Assembly (NCBI GenBank): GCA_963765815.1
Contig: CAVXXT010000001.1
Span: 62,001-126,000 of the forward strand
DNA length: 64,000 bases
Origin: DATLNF01 sp963765815
GTDB taxonomy: Bacteria; Actinomycetota; Actinomycetes; BP-191
Direction: 5' to 3'
Within the stretch, counting starts at the first letter, position 1, and the number at the start of each line of letters is the position of its first letter. Both the position numbers and the translations under genes were made by a program. A model generated the notes under the pieces. That model saw nothing but the letters and a program-made list of their open reading frames with translations, did no database searches and was not told the DNA's origin. Shown piece after piece: positions 24,032 to 34,431 of this stretch.

Positions 24032-25776
24032 CACTGCCCATCGCCACCAAGCGCGAGCTGCGCGGGCACGTCGCGACGATGCTGCGGCCGCACCGCGGGA
24101 CCCTGTGGCTCCTCACCCTCGCCGTCCTGCTGTCGGCCGCCGCGCTGGTCGTCTCGCCGCTGCTGGTCCGCCATGCCCTCGACGAGGGCGTGCGCGGCGA
24201 CAGCACCCGGGAGATCGACCTCGCCGCGGGCGCTCTGGCCGTGCTCGCCGTGGCCGGCGCAGTGCTGAGCTGGTGGCGGGTCCGGCTCTCCGGCGTGGTC
24301 GCCGAGGGCGTGCTGTCGATGCTCCGCCGCGAGTCGGCGCGTCGCGTGCTGCACCTGTCTGTTGGCGACCTGCGCGGTACGACGCGCGGCGACGTCGTCA
24401 CCCGACTGACCGGCGACATCGAGGTGCTCAGCGACGCACTGCGCCACGGCGTACCGCGGGTCGTGCAGGCGTGCTCGCTGCTGGTCGTGTCGGTGACGGT
24501 GCTCTTCGTCGTGTCGGTGCCGCTCGCGGTCGTCGGCCTGGTCGGCCTCACCGCGGTGTGGGTGCGGGCCCGGGTGCTGATCCGGCGCACGGCGCCGGTC
24601 TACGCGCGCCAGCGTGACCACCTCGGGCGGGCCATCGGGATGATGAGCGAGACCGTCAGCGGCGTGCGAGTGATCCAGGCGTCGGGCCGGGCGGACGATC
24701 GGGCGGCGACGTACCGCGCGATCAACGCCGACGTCACCGAGGCGCACCTCGCCGCGATGCGGCTGCGCAACCGCTTCTACCCGCACCTGATCCTCATCCA
24801 GGCCGCGTCGACGCTGGCCGTCGTCGTCGTCGGCACCCTGCTCGCGACGTCGGGCCGCGCGACCGTCGGCACGGTGGGCGCAGCGGTGCTCGCGGTGGTC
24901 GCGGTCTACCGCCCGGTCGAGGATCTCGCCGACTGGCTCGACGAGGTCAACAGCGCGGCCGCGGCGCTCGGCCGCGTCGCCGGCCTGCTCGACCTCTCAC
25001 CTGCGCTGGCCGAGCCGGCCGTCGCCGTCGAGATGCCGGCGGCCGGCCGCCTCGTCGCCGAGAGCGTGAGCTTCCGGTACGCCGACGGCGAAGAGGTCCT
25101 GCGCGACGTCTCGCTCGACCTGCGACCCGGGGAGCGGCTCGCCCTCGTCGGCCCGACCGGCGCCGGCAAGTCGACCCTCGCTCGGCTGCTGGCGCGGCTC
25201 GACGACCCGGGCGACGGTCGGGTGAGCTTCGGCGGCGTCGACCTGCGCGACGCGACGCTGTCCGACGTACGCCGGCGCATCGTGCTGACCCCGCAGGAGG
25301 GCCACCTCGTCGACGGCACCATCGCCGACAACGTGCGCCTCGCTGCACCCGACGCCACCACCGCGCAAGTCGAGAAAGCGCTGGCGCGGATCGGGGCGAT
25401 CGAGTGGGCGCGCGGGCTGCCGCACGGCATCGACACGGCGGTCGCGTCGCTCGGCTCGCGGCTGTCGGCAGGGGAGCGGCAGCTGGTCGCGCTGGCGCGC
25501 GTCGCCCTCGCCGATCCGCGCGTCGTCATCCTCGACGAGGCGACGTCGGCGCTCGACCTCGGCACCGAGCTGCTGGTGGAGCGGGCGATGCAGCGCGCGC
25601 TGGCCGGCCGCACGGTCGTCGTGATCGCGCACCGCGCGACGACCGCCGCTCGAGCCGACCGGGTCGCGGTGCTGGAGGCGGGTCGGCTGGTCGAGATCGG
25701 GTCGCACGACGAGCTCGTGGCCTCCGGCGGCGCCTACGCGACGCTCTGGGAAGCCTGGACCAAGTCAGCCGGCTGA
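24028..25776 (+). CDS. ABC exporter subunit 2 (TMD-NBD)
   Basis: The 582-residue partner of the preceding protein has six membrane helices (TLWLLTLAVLLSAAALVVSP and others), Walker A GPTGAGKSTL, an altered signature LSAGERQLVALAR, intact Walker B VVILDEATSALD and H-loop VVIAHRATT. Its normal catalytic Glu faces the canonical LSGGQ of subunit 1, while its own altered signature faces the Asp-bearing site of subunit 1. One consensus and one degenerate ATP site result. It overlaps the upstream gene by four bases and ends ten bases from the convergent MFS gene. Confidence 0.93.
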   Translation: MTLPIATKRELRGHVATMLRPHRGTLWLLTLAVLLSAAALVVSPLLVRHALDEGVRGDSTREIDLAAGALAVLAVAGAVLSWWRVRLSGVVAEGVLSMLRRESARRVLHLSVGDLRGTTRGDVVTRLTGDIEVLSDALRHGVPRVVQACSLLVVSVTVLFVVSVPLAVVGLVGLTAVWVRARVLIRRTAPVYARQRDHLGRAIGMMSETVSGVRVIQASGRADDRAATYRAINADVTEAHLAAMRLRNRFYPHLILIQAASTLAVVVVGTLLATSGRATVGTVGAAVLAVVAVYRPVEDLADWLDEVNSAAAALGRVAGLLDLSPALAEPAVAVEMPAAGRLVAESVSFRYADGEEVLRDVSLDLRPGERLALVGPTGAGKSTLARLLARLDDPGDGRVSFGGVDLRDATLSDVRRRIVLTPQEGHLVDGTIADNVRLAAPDATTAQVEKALARIGAIEWARGLPHGIDTAVASLGSRLSAGERQLVALARVALADPRVVILDEATSALDLGTELLVERAMQRALAGRTVVVIAHRATTAARADRVAVLEAGRLVEIGSHDELVASGGAYATLWEAWTKSAG

Positions 25777-25786
25777 CGTCGTACCG

Positions 25787-27153
25787 TCAGGCCGGCTCGC
25801 TGAGCATCCGGTAGGACCGCGACGACCAGGCGATGCACGTCACGATCACCCCGATCAGGCCGGCGAGGGTGAACATCAGCGCCAGCCCGCGGCTCGGGCC
25901 CGACGCCGAACCAGCCGCCGATCAGGTCGGCGCCGCGACCGTCGGTCATCAGCGGCATGAAGACCGACTCGGCGAGCGGCGCCATGAGGAACGCCGTCAG
26001 CGGCGCCGCGGAGTTCTCGACGAGCTGGGCGAAGCCGAAGACGCGGCCCTGCCGCTCGAACGGGATGGCCCGCTGCAGGATGGTCTGCTCGGCCGCCTCG
26101 ATCGCCGGGATGAGGCCGAGCCAGACGATCATCCCGATGACGAGCAGCACGATCGAGGACCGCACGGCGAAGAGCGCGCAGACGCACCAGTTGATGAGGT
26201 TGCCGGCGAGCAGGATGCGCAGCGGCTTCGGGCCGAGGCCGAACTTCGAGACGACGAGACCACCCGCGATGAGGGACAGGCTGATCAGGCCCCAGAGGAG
26301 TCCCCACGTCTGCACCGAGACGAGCTCGAGGCCGTAGGCGTCCATGAGCGCCATGAAGACGCCGGCCAGCAGGTTGTTGAACGCCGCCAGCAGGATCAGC
26401 ATCCGCAGCCCCGGCACGGCGTGGATCGCCTCCAGCGCACCGCGTACGTCGACCGCCGGCCGGCGCTCGCCCTCCGCCACCGGCTCCGGCGCCGGCTCCT
26501 CGAAGCGGATGGTGACCAGGTCGACCAGCGCGACGAGGGTCAGCGCGAGGGCGAGGTAGTAGGCCCAGCCCATCCCGAGCCCGCCGATGACGAGCCCGCT
26601 GAAGACCGACGTGATCGCGAACGAGACGCCGCTGACCGTGCCGACCTTGCCGTTGGCGCGGTCCCGCTCGCCCTCCGGGACGAGCAGCGTGACGCAGGTG
26701 GACAGCGCGATGCTGCGCAGCATGCCGGCCACCGAGCCGAGCAGCGTCGACAGCACGAGCACCCAGAACCACGGACTGCGCAGCTGCAGCAGGTCGTCGG
26801 CGTCGACCGAGACGAAGACCGCCGGTGGCCACGACGAAGCACACCGCCGAGGTGGACGTGGCGAGCACGAGCGAGGTCGCTTCCGGTGGCGGTCGACGAA
26901 CGTGCCGAACACCGGTCCGAGCACGGCGGAGCTGAGGTCTGAACGCGCCGCCGATGACGCCGGTCGCCACGACCGAGCGGGTCTCGAGGTAGACCCAGAA
27001 CGTCAGGGCGAACCACAGGAACGTGCTCGTCACGCCGCTCACCAGGGTGTTGGTCAGCAGCCGCCGGAACGCGCGCGCGTCGGCGTACCGGCCGGAGTCC
27101 TCGGTGTCGTCGGCGGTGGCGGCCGCGGCCTCGTCGATGTCCATGGTGTCCAT
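25787..27153 (-). pseudogene. MFS transporter, frame broken at about four places
   Basis: Conceptual joining of frames gives a ~450-residue, 12-helix major facilitator: FLWFALTFWVYLETRSVVATGVIGG, then LGPVFGTFVDRHRKR, SLVLATSTSAVCFVVAT, then the long stretch through LITSVF-like helices, LINWCVCALFAVRSSIVLLV and RAIPFERQGRVFGFAQLVE, and finally ALMFTLAGLIGVIVTCIAW ending SYRMLSEPA. Frame changes fall near 26940, 26885, 26820 and 25895. No internal stop or insertion is seen within the pieces. Either the gene is decaying or, more likely, the sequence here contains indel errors. Substrate unknown. Confidence 0.75.
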
Positions 27154-27225
27154 ATCGTGTACGACGGGTGCGACAGGGCGAACTCATCGCAGGTCAGCGC
27201 GCGGGCGACGTCGAAGGACTCGACG

Positions 27226-29401
27226 GTGACCCGCCGCCTCCGACTTGTCCTGCCGCTGCTCGCGGTCGCGCTGCTCGCCACCGCCCTGCCGGCCAGCTCG
27301 GCCCCGGCGCCGTCGTACCGGCCCACGGGTCCGTGGCCGACCTGGCGCTCGCCGGTCGGCGGGGTCATGCGCGACGCCGTGCTCGACCGCGGCGAGTGGG
27401 TCTACACCAACACGCTCTGGCTCGCGCTGGGCGCCAACGCCGACGGCCTCACGCCGCGAGCAGTACTTCGCCGACTTCGCGCCCGACGACCCGATGCGGA
27501 TGACCGGCGACCTGCGGCGCGCGCTCACCTACGAGTTCTTCGGTATGGGCCGCAGCGTCACCAACGGCGACTACGAGCTGCCGACCGACAAGGCGAAGTG
27601 GCCGGACGGCACCGGCGAGGTCGCCGAGCTGCGCCTGGCGGCCGACGCCGACGAGCTCTTCGTCCGGGTCCTCTGGAACTCCTACCCCTCACCCGACGTC
27701 GCAGGTCGCGCTGCTCGCCTTCGCCGGGCCGCAAGACCAAGGAAATTGTGCCGTGGCCGACCGGCGGCGCCGTGTCGCGATTCGACGTCGCGCTGACCAT
27801 CGGCGGCGCGGGCACCGGCACGCTGGGTCGTCCGTCGATCGCGCCCGGTCTCGGTCGAGCTCCCGCGACGGAGACCACACACCGAGGTCCGCGTGCCGCT
27901 GCAGCTGCTGCCGCCGGGCCGTGGACCGTCACCGGCGGCGAGCGGGCTCGCCGACCCGATCAGCCGGATCGTTTCTGGCCGCGCCGACCCCGGCCCGGCG
28001 ACGCTGACACACCCGGCAGCGGCGGCCTCACGCCGGCCAGGACGTCATGTCGCATCTTCTTCGCCCGAGGAGACAAGTGGGAGTTCGACGAGCGTCGCCA
28101 GGCGGACCTCATCCGCGCCGAGCACGCAACGCTGGCAACCGCGGTAGTCGAGCCCGGCGGCCTGTCAGCGAACGGCGGACCAAGCCGCGCCGGTGCGGAC
28201 CGGGGACGTCAGCCGGATCTACCGGAGCCGGCCACGACTTCGGCGACGGGATCACCCGCGAGTCCGGCGGCGCTACCCTGCCCGCCGTGCCGCACGGCGC
28301 GCCGATCGGCGAGGACTTCAACCTCACCTACACCCACACCGGCCGGCTGCAGGACTACGCGATGCGCGTGCCTGCGGCGTACGACGCACGCACGCCGCTG
28401 CCGCTGATCGTCTACCTGCACGGCTTCGGCGGGACGCCCGAGGAGCCGTTCCGGCTGCCGCTCGGCCTCGTCGACGAGGCCGAGAAGCGCGGCTACCTGC
28501 TTCGCGGCGCTGCGGGGCGCGGCGACACGTTCTACCGGCCGGGGCTCGGCGAGCTCGACGTGCTCGAGGCGCTCGCCGACATCCGCAAGCACTACGGCGT
28601 CGACGCCGACCGGATCTACCTCATGGGCCACTCGATGGGCGGCTACGGCACCAACAACATCGCCGCCCGCCACCCGGACCTGTTCGCCGCGGTCGCGCCG
28701 ATCGAGGGCACCGACGCGCTGTCGCTGTCGGCGAACCTGCGCAACCTGCCGTGGTTGAGGTCACCGCCGACGAGGACCTCGACGCCCAGGGCGCGGAGGC
28801 GAACGCGAAGTACGACGCGCTCGTCCGCGCTCGGCTACGACGCGACGCTCGTGCACTACCACTTCAAGACCCACGAGTACTCGACGATCTACGACACGCT
28901 GCCGCGGCTCTTCGACTACTTCGGCTGCGCACCGGCGGGTCGCGATCCGCGCCGTCGTGACCTGGGTCCGGCCGCCGGCCGACGAGGACTTCCCGAAGCT
29001 CGGCCAGGTGCACGACGGCGCGTACTGGCTCGACGGCGTCGACGCCGGCTCGGTCACCGTGTGGTCGGCCGCGATCGGCCCCGGCCCGGCTGACCCGTCC
29101 GCCGCCGAGCGCACCGATGCCGACTGGTGGACGAGGGCGGCCGTCGATGCGGACGCTGGCGAAGCTGCGCACGACGCGGCCGAGCGGCATCACCGTCTTC
29201 CGGCCGGGCAACGAGCTGACCGTGCACGCGCGCGGCACGACCCGGCTCACGGTCGACGTACGCCGCGCGCGCCTGTCGCTGTCCGCCCTGCCGATTCGCT
29301 CCGACATCGACGCGCCGGTCCGCCTCACCCTCCGCGACGGCTCCCGTACGACGACCGGTCGACGCATCACCCCCGGCACCCGGACGGCCCGGCTCCCGTA
29401 A
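27226..29401 (+). pseudogene. Secreted alpha/beta-hydrolase (esterase/depolymerase-like), many frame breaks
   Basis: A GTG at 27226 starts a signal peptide (LRLVLPLLAVALLATALP). Coding signal then jumps between all three plus-strand frames at least ten times up to 29130. Recognisable pieces are EWVYTNTLWLALGANADGL, EQYFADFAPDDPMRMTGDL, WPTGGAVSRFDVALT, and the hydrolase core LPLIVYLHGFGGTPEEPF with nucleophile elbow YLMGHSMGGYGT. Later pieces are ATLVHYHFKTHEYS (probable catalytic His) and a C-terminal beta domain ending at 29401. The intact protein would be ~700 residues, like prolyl-oligopeptidase- or PHB-depolymerase-type secreted esterases. The density of single-base shifts without stops suggests sequence error. 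Confidence 0.65.
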
Positions 29402-29491
29402 CCCGCCGAACCCCGCCGACCGCCCGAACTATGGAGTGGGCTGAGCACGGAGCTGTCAGAGATCCGGACATGGTTCGCGGCGGGGGTGGGG

Positions 29492-31006
29492 TCAGGGGTG
29501 GTGGAGGGCCTTCACGGCGTCGATGGTGTCGGCCTCGGCCGCGGGCTTGTCGTCGCGGTAGCGCAGGACGCGGGCGAAGCGCAGCGCGACGCCGCCGGGG
29601 TAGCGCGGCGAGGTCTGCACCCCGTCGAAGGCGATCTCGACCAGCAGCTCCGGCCGCACGAACACCTGCCAGTCGTTGCGGTCGACCTCGAGCGAGAGCA
29701 GCTTCTCGGTCTGCCACCTCAGCATCTCGTCGGTGAGCCCCTTGAACGTCTTGCCGAGCATCACGTGCCCACCGGTCGCGGGGTCGAGCGCGCCGAGGTG
29801 CAGGTTGGACAGCCAGCCCTTACGCCGGCCGTGGCCCCACTCGGCGGCGAGCACCACGAGGTCGAGGGTGTGCCGCGGCTTCACCTTCAGCCAGCCCGCA
29901 CCGCGACGGCCCGCGTCGTACGACGCGTCGAGCGACTTCACCACGACGCCTTCGTGGCCGCGCGCGACGGCGTCGTCGGCGAACGCCGTCGCCGCGGCGG
30001 CGTCGGACGTCACGAGCCGCGGCACGCGCATCGACTCCGGTACGACGCGGGCGAGCACCTCGGCCCGAGCAGACGCCGGCTCGGCGAGCAGGTCCTCGCC
30101 GTCGACGTGCAGCACGTCGAAGAACCACGTCGCCAGCCGGGTGCCCGACGCATCCGCCTTGGTCGCGGCTCGGCTCGACGTGTCCTGGAACGGCCGCGGC
30201 CGCCCGTCGCGCATCGAGCGCGATCGCCTCGCCGTCGAGGACGACGGTGCGCACCGGCAGCGACAGTGCATCGGCGACCACCTCGGGCACCCGTGCGGTG
30301 ATGTCGTCGAGCGTGCGAGTGAAGACCCGTACGTCGTCGCCGTCGCGGTGCACCTGCACGCGGATCCCGTCGAGCTTCCACTCGACAGCGGCCGGGCTGA
30401 TCTTCGCCAGCGCCTCCGCGACATCGGTCGCCGTCGAGGCGAGCATCGGCTGCACCGGCCGGCCCACCTCGAGCCGGAACGACGACAGCGCGGCCTCGCC
30501 GTGCTGCAGCACCGCCGTCGCCACCGGGGGCAGCGCGCCGCAGAGCATCGCCGCCCGGCGCAGCGCCGCGGTGGGCACCCCGGCCGCCTTCGCCGCGGCG
30601 TCGGCCACCACGCTCTCGAGCGCGCCCTGCCGCAGGTCGCCGCCGATCAGCCCGACCAGCAGTCGCTGCTCCTCGGCGGTGGCTGCCGCCGAAGAGGTCA
30701 GCCAGCAGGCGCGCCCGCTCGGCCTGCGAACCCGCGCCGGCGCAGGCCGACATCGACTCGAAGGCGGTGTCGACGTCGAGCACGGACAGCGTCGCGACCT
30801 CGTGCCGGGGCCGGCAGCCCTTGCAGCGACCGGTAGCCCACCCCGGTACGCCGCTGCCGCAGCTCGCCCGACAGGTAGCCCACGACGACCGGCGCCTCGT
30901 CATACGCCGCCGCCTTCAGGGTGTCGGCGAGCAGTGCGACCTTGCCGTTGCGCGCCGACGTCGCGGCAACCTCGGCTGAGGTCCGGGCGAGGTCGGCGAA
31001 GAGCAC
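29492..31006 (-). pseudogene. ATP-dependent DNA ligase, frame broken at about three places
   Basis: Joined frames give a ~500-residue actinobacterial ATP-dependent ligase. The N-terminal helical domain starts MLFADLARTSAEVAATSA, with PVVVGYLSGELRQR. The nucleotidyltransferase domain has motif I EWKLDGIRVQVHR (adenylated Lys), LDGEAIAL, motif III WFFDVLHVDGEDL, motif IV HEGVVVKSLDASYDAG and motif V GWLKVKP. The OB domain ends VALRFARVLRYRDDKPA. Frame changes lie near 30830, 30690 and 30213. The enzyme would seal nicks in repair and is normally an accessory to NAD-dependent LigA. GTG at 31006 follows seven bases after the BNR protein's stop. Confidence 0.8.
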
Positions 31007-31013
31007 CGGTCAG

Positions 31014-33030
31014 CTAGCCGCGCGCGCGACGACGGTGCGGTACGACGGCCAGCACGAGCAGCGCCGCGCCGAGCACCGGCAGCCAGCCCGCCGCGCCGGT
31101 TGCCGGCAGCGGCGCGGGCTTGGGCGCGGGCTTCGGCGTCGGCTTCGGTGCCGAAGCCGGGCCCGGGGCGGGCGCCCCGGCCGCCGGCAGCGTTCCGTCG
31201 TACTCGCTGAACAGCGTCCGGCCGGTCAGCTGCCGGATGATCGCGCCGTGGTCCTCGAGGCTGTTGTCCTCGACCTTCGTCGACGTCGCGCAGGGCGTCT
31301 TGTACGCCGTGCAGCCGTCGGCGAAGCCGACCATCACCCGGCCGATCTTGTCGATGGTGATGTCGTTGAAGTCGAGCAGGTTGCGGCACGAGCTGCCGCC
31401 GCCGTGGTTCCACATGCAGCCGCGCTGCACCGGGTCATTCGGCGTCGAGTCGACCGTCGTCCACGTCTTGCCGCGCGTCGTACGTCGTCGCGACGTAGAT
31501 GTGCCACGCGCCGCCGGTGTAGCCCTCGCCGGCGGCGTTCTTGCCGAAGTCGGCGTCGTTGGAGTAGCCGTCGGTCGGCGTGCCGAGGAAGGCGAACGCC
31601 GCGCGGTCGCCGTCGCCGGCGATCACCTCGGGGAACTCGGTGTTGTTGATGCCGTACGGCGCGCCGACGTCGACGTCTTCGCCCACGTGTCGCCCTTGTC
31701 GGTCGACACGGCGATCCTCGCCCGGCCGCTGCCGTCGGAGTAGCCGTAGTAGACGGTGCCGTCCTTGCCCGCCGACACCGAGGGGTCGGACGGCCCGCCG
31801 AGCGAGTCCGGGACGTACTTCACCGTCCACGTCACGCCGCCGTCCTCGGACACCGACAGGCCCTGCCGGCCGTTGCAGCTGGTCGACGGCAGGTAGACGG
31901 TGCCGTCGGGGGCGACCCGCAGGTGGCCGTGCAGCACGCCGCACTCCGTCGTGATCGCGGGGATCGCGGAGCCGAAGGTGATGCCGCCGTTGAGAGACGA
32001 CGCGCACAGCGCGGCAGCGGCGCCGTTGGTGCAGTAGTAGACGGCGTTCGGGTAGACGGCGCCGAGCGGCGCGCTGCCCTCGGGGTAGGGGCCGCCGCCG
32101 ACCGACTGGTGGTCGATGCCGGTGCCGACGCCGCAGCCCTGGCTCGGCGTCCACGGCGTGGTGCCCTCGCCGTCGTTGTCGGTGTACTCCGCCGCGCTGC
32201 ACGCGAGCAGCAGCTGCGAGACGAAGGTCCGTCCGGTCTCGGAGTCGGTGAACAGGATCGGGTCGAGCGTGGTCAGCCCGTGGTGTTGCGCGGTGACGTC
32301 CTTCCACTCCGACGTGCGCGCCTTGTCGTCGAACGCGACCTTCAGCGTCGTCTGGATTCGGCCCTGCGAACATCGTCGCGTCGGTCTTCCAGTTGGACCC
32401 GATCGACGGCTCGCCGGCGGCGGTCGCGACGTCGGCCGGCGCGGTGAACTGCGCATACGTCGGCGGCGTCACGCCGGTCGCGACCTTGACGTTCGGCTTC
32501 TCGACCCGGATCGACAGCGCGCCGGTGTACGCCTTCGGCGCGGGGTTCTGGAACGGGCAGGCGATGACGGTGTAGACGCCCGAGACGAGCTTGGTCACGG
32601 ACGCCGACTCGTAGGACTGCCCGCCGGTGTCGGAGTCGCCGACGACCTTGCCGTCGGGTCCGAGCACGACCAGCTTCTCGTCCTCGACCCCGCCGTTGGG
32701 CGAGTCCCAGTCGATCGAGAAGGTCCCCGTGACGACCAGGCTCGGGTCGAGGTTGGCCGGCACCGTCACCTGCACGGTGTGCCGGTCGCCGGTGGTCGGG
32801 ACCGCGATGTCGCAGACGCCCAGCGGGTCGCCGACCAGCAGGACCGACGCGCCCTGCGGGATCGTCCCGGTCCACTCGACCGCGACCTCGGCGGGTGCGG
32901 TCGGCACGGTGATCGCCTGGTCGGCGTCGGCCGCGCGCGCCGGCGCGCTGGCCAGGCCGGCCGCGCCGAGCATGGCGAGCCCGACCGCTCCGGTGATGAT
33001 GCGGCGAACAGACGACGGCAATGCGGGCAT
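31014..33030 (-). pseudogene. LPATG-anchored BNR/sialidase-like exoprotein, frame broken at about three places
   Basis: ATG at 33030 (GGAG six bases ahead) opens a signal peptide (IITGAVGLAMLGAAGLASAPARA). A beta-sandwich domain follows (PQGASVLLVGDPLGVCDIAV through SGVYTVIACPFQNPAPKAYT), then a propeller region with BNR Asp-box-like turns (VSEDGGVTWTVKY, VSTDKGDTWAK). The C-terminal segment with DITIDKIGRVMVGFADGC leads through a Pro/Lys-rich linker to LPATG, a membrane helix and HRRRARG. Frame changes are near 32355, 31675 and 31480. It is probably a wall-anchored glycan-binding or glycosidase-like protein; a catalytic residue set cannot be confirmed. Confidence 0.75.
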
Positions 33031-33097
33031 CGACAGCTCCAGGGATGCGCCGACCCGAACGTCGGGCGGCAGTGCTCCCAGGGTACGCCGCGCGACC

Positions 33098-34015
33098 TCA
33101 GCGGCCGTCCGGTGCGAGGCGCGCCAGCATCTCGCGGGCGCGCTCGGTCGACGCGTCGGCGTCCGCATCCGGACGGCCGATCTCCTCGTCGAAGTTGAGG
33201 TCGAGGAACGTCTCGGTCGCGCCGGCCGCCGCGAGCGCGTCGAGGTCACGGGCGATCTCGTCGTACGAGCCGCTCAGCAGCCTCCGGTCGCCGGCGCCGG
33301 CGGGACGGATCCGCACCACGCCGCGTACGACGTAGTCGAGGGTGTCCGGGTCCTTGCCGGCCGCCTCGGCCGACGCGCGCACCGCCGCGATCGCGTCGGC
33401 GGTGCGCTCCAACGTGGAGACGCTCCCGGCCACCCAGCCGTCGGCCAGCCGGCCGGCGCGCTCCAGCGCGGGCGGCGCACCGCCGCCGAGGATCACCCGC
33501 GGCCGCGGCCGCTGCACCGGCTTCGGGTCGATCCGGGAGGGCGGCAGGGGATAGAGCGGTCCGTCGTGCGACACGACCTCGTCGCGCCAGATGCTGTCGA
33601 GCAGGGCGAGGTACTCCTCGGCCCGGGCGCCGCGGCCGTCGTACGCGACCCCCACTGCGGCGAACTCCTCGCGCGACCAGCCGAGCCCGAGCCCGGCGAC
33701 CAGCCGCCCGCCGGACACGACGTCGAGGGTGGTGAGCGCCTTGGCGAGGACGACCGGCGCGTAGAACGGCAGGTTCACGACGGCCAGGCCGAGCCGCACC
33801 CGCGACGTCACGCCGGCCAGGAAGCCGAGGGTGACGATCGGGTCGTGCACGGCGGCGTACACCGGCGCCCACGGCTCGCCGGTCGCGGGGTAGAGCAGCC
33901 GCTGGAACGTCCACAGGGAGCGGTAGCCGAGCGACTCCGCCTCCTGGGCGAGCGCGACCTGGCGGTCCGGCGTGGCCCAGCTGCCGGAGATCGGCACCGC
34001 GAACCCGAGATCCAT
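33098..34015 (-). CDS. LLM class flavin/F420-dependent oxidoreductase
   Basis: The 305-residue luciferase-like TIM-barrel protein has MDLGFAVPISGSW, YRSLWTFQRLL, the cofactor-pocket strand RVRLGLAVVNLPFYAPVVLAKAL, and DVVSGGRLVAGLGLGWSREEF, typical of F420-using members in actinobacteria. PRVILGGGAPPALERAGRLADGWV is the second conserved block. It oxidises or reduces an unknown small substrate in the cytoplasm; whether the cofactor is FMN or F420 cannot be proved from sequence. ATG at 34015 matches the family start. It is divergent from the small zincin gene at 34057. Confidence 0.9.
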   Translation of the reverse strand: MDLGFAVPISGSWATPDRQVALAQEAESLGYRSLWTFQRLLYPATGEPWAPVYAAVHDPIVTLGFLAGVTSRVRLGLAVVNLPFYAPVVLAKALTTLDVVSGGRLVAGLGLGWSREEFAAVGVAYDGRGARAEEYLALLDSIWRDEVVSHDGPLYPLPPSRIDPKPVQRPRPRVILGGGAPPALERAGRLADGWVAGSVSTLERTADAIAAVRASAEAAGKDPDTLDYVVRGVVRIRPAGAGDRRLLSGSYDEIARDLDALAAAGATETFLDLNFDEEIGRPDADADASTERAREMLARLAPDGR

Positions 34016-34056
34016 GGGCGCAGGCTACGACGCGCGGGTGTCCTACTGTCGGGGTC

Positions 34057-34395
34057 ATGGTCGAGGTGAGCCGAGAGCGGTTCGAGGAGCTGGTCGGCGA
34101 GGCGCTCGACGACGTGCCCGAGGACCTGGCCCGGCTGATGCGCAACATCGCGGTCTTCGTCGAGGACACGTCGCCCGACGGGCTGCTCGGCCTCTACGAG
34201 GGCGTGCCGCTGACCGAGCGGGACGCGGGGTACGCCGGGGCGCTGCCGGACCGGGTGACGATCTACCGGCTGCCGATCTGCGCGATGTGCGACGACGAGG
34301 AGCAGGTCGCCGACGAGGTCTACACGACCGTCGTGCACGAGATCGCGCACCACTTCGGCATCGACGACGACCGCCTGGACGAGCTCGGCTGGTGA
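34057..34395 (+). CDS. Small metallopeptidase family protein (zincin, DUF1025-like)
   Basis: The 112-residue protein carries VVHEIAHHFGIDDDRLDELGW, where HExxH binds zinc and the downstream Asp/Glu complete the small-zincin motif. The N-terminal helix VSRERFEELVGEALDDVPEDL and the YRLPICAMCDDEEQVADEVY block are standard for this family, common beside housekeeping genes in actinobacteria. It is cytoplasmic, with no signal peptide. The proteolytic activity of the family has been questioned. Confidence 0.92.
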   Translation: MVEVSRERFEELVGEALDDVPEDLARLMRNIAVFVEDTSPDGLLGLYEGVPLTERDAGYAGALPDRVTIYRLPICAMCDDEEQVADEVYTTVVHEIAHHFGIDDDRLDELGW

Positions 34396-34431
34396 GCGAC
34401 CGAGCCCGTCCGGCGGGCGACGTACAGCCGG

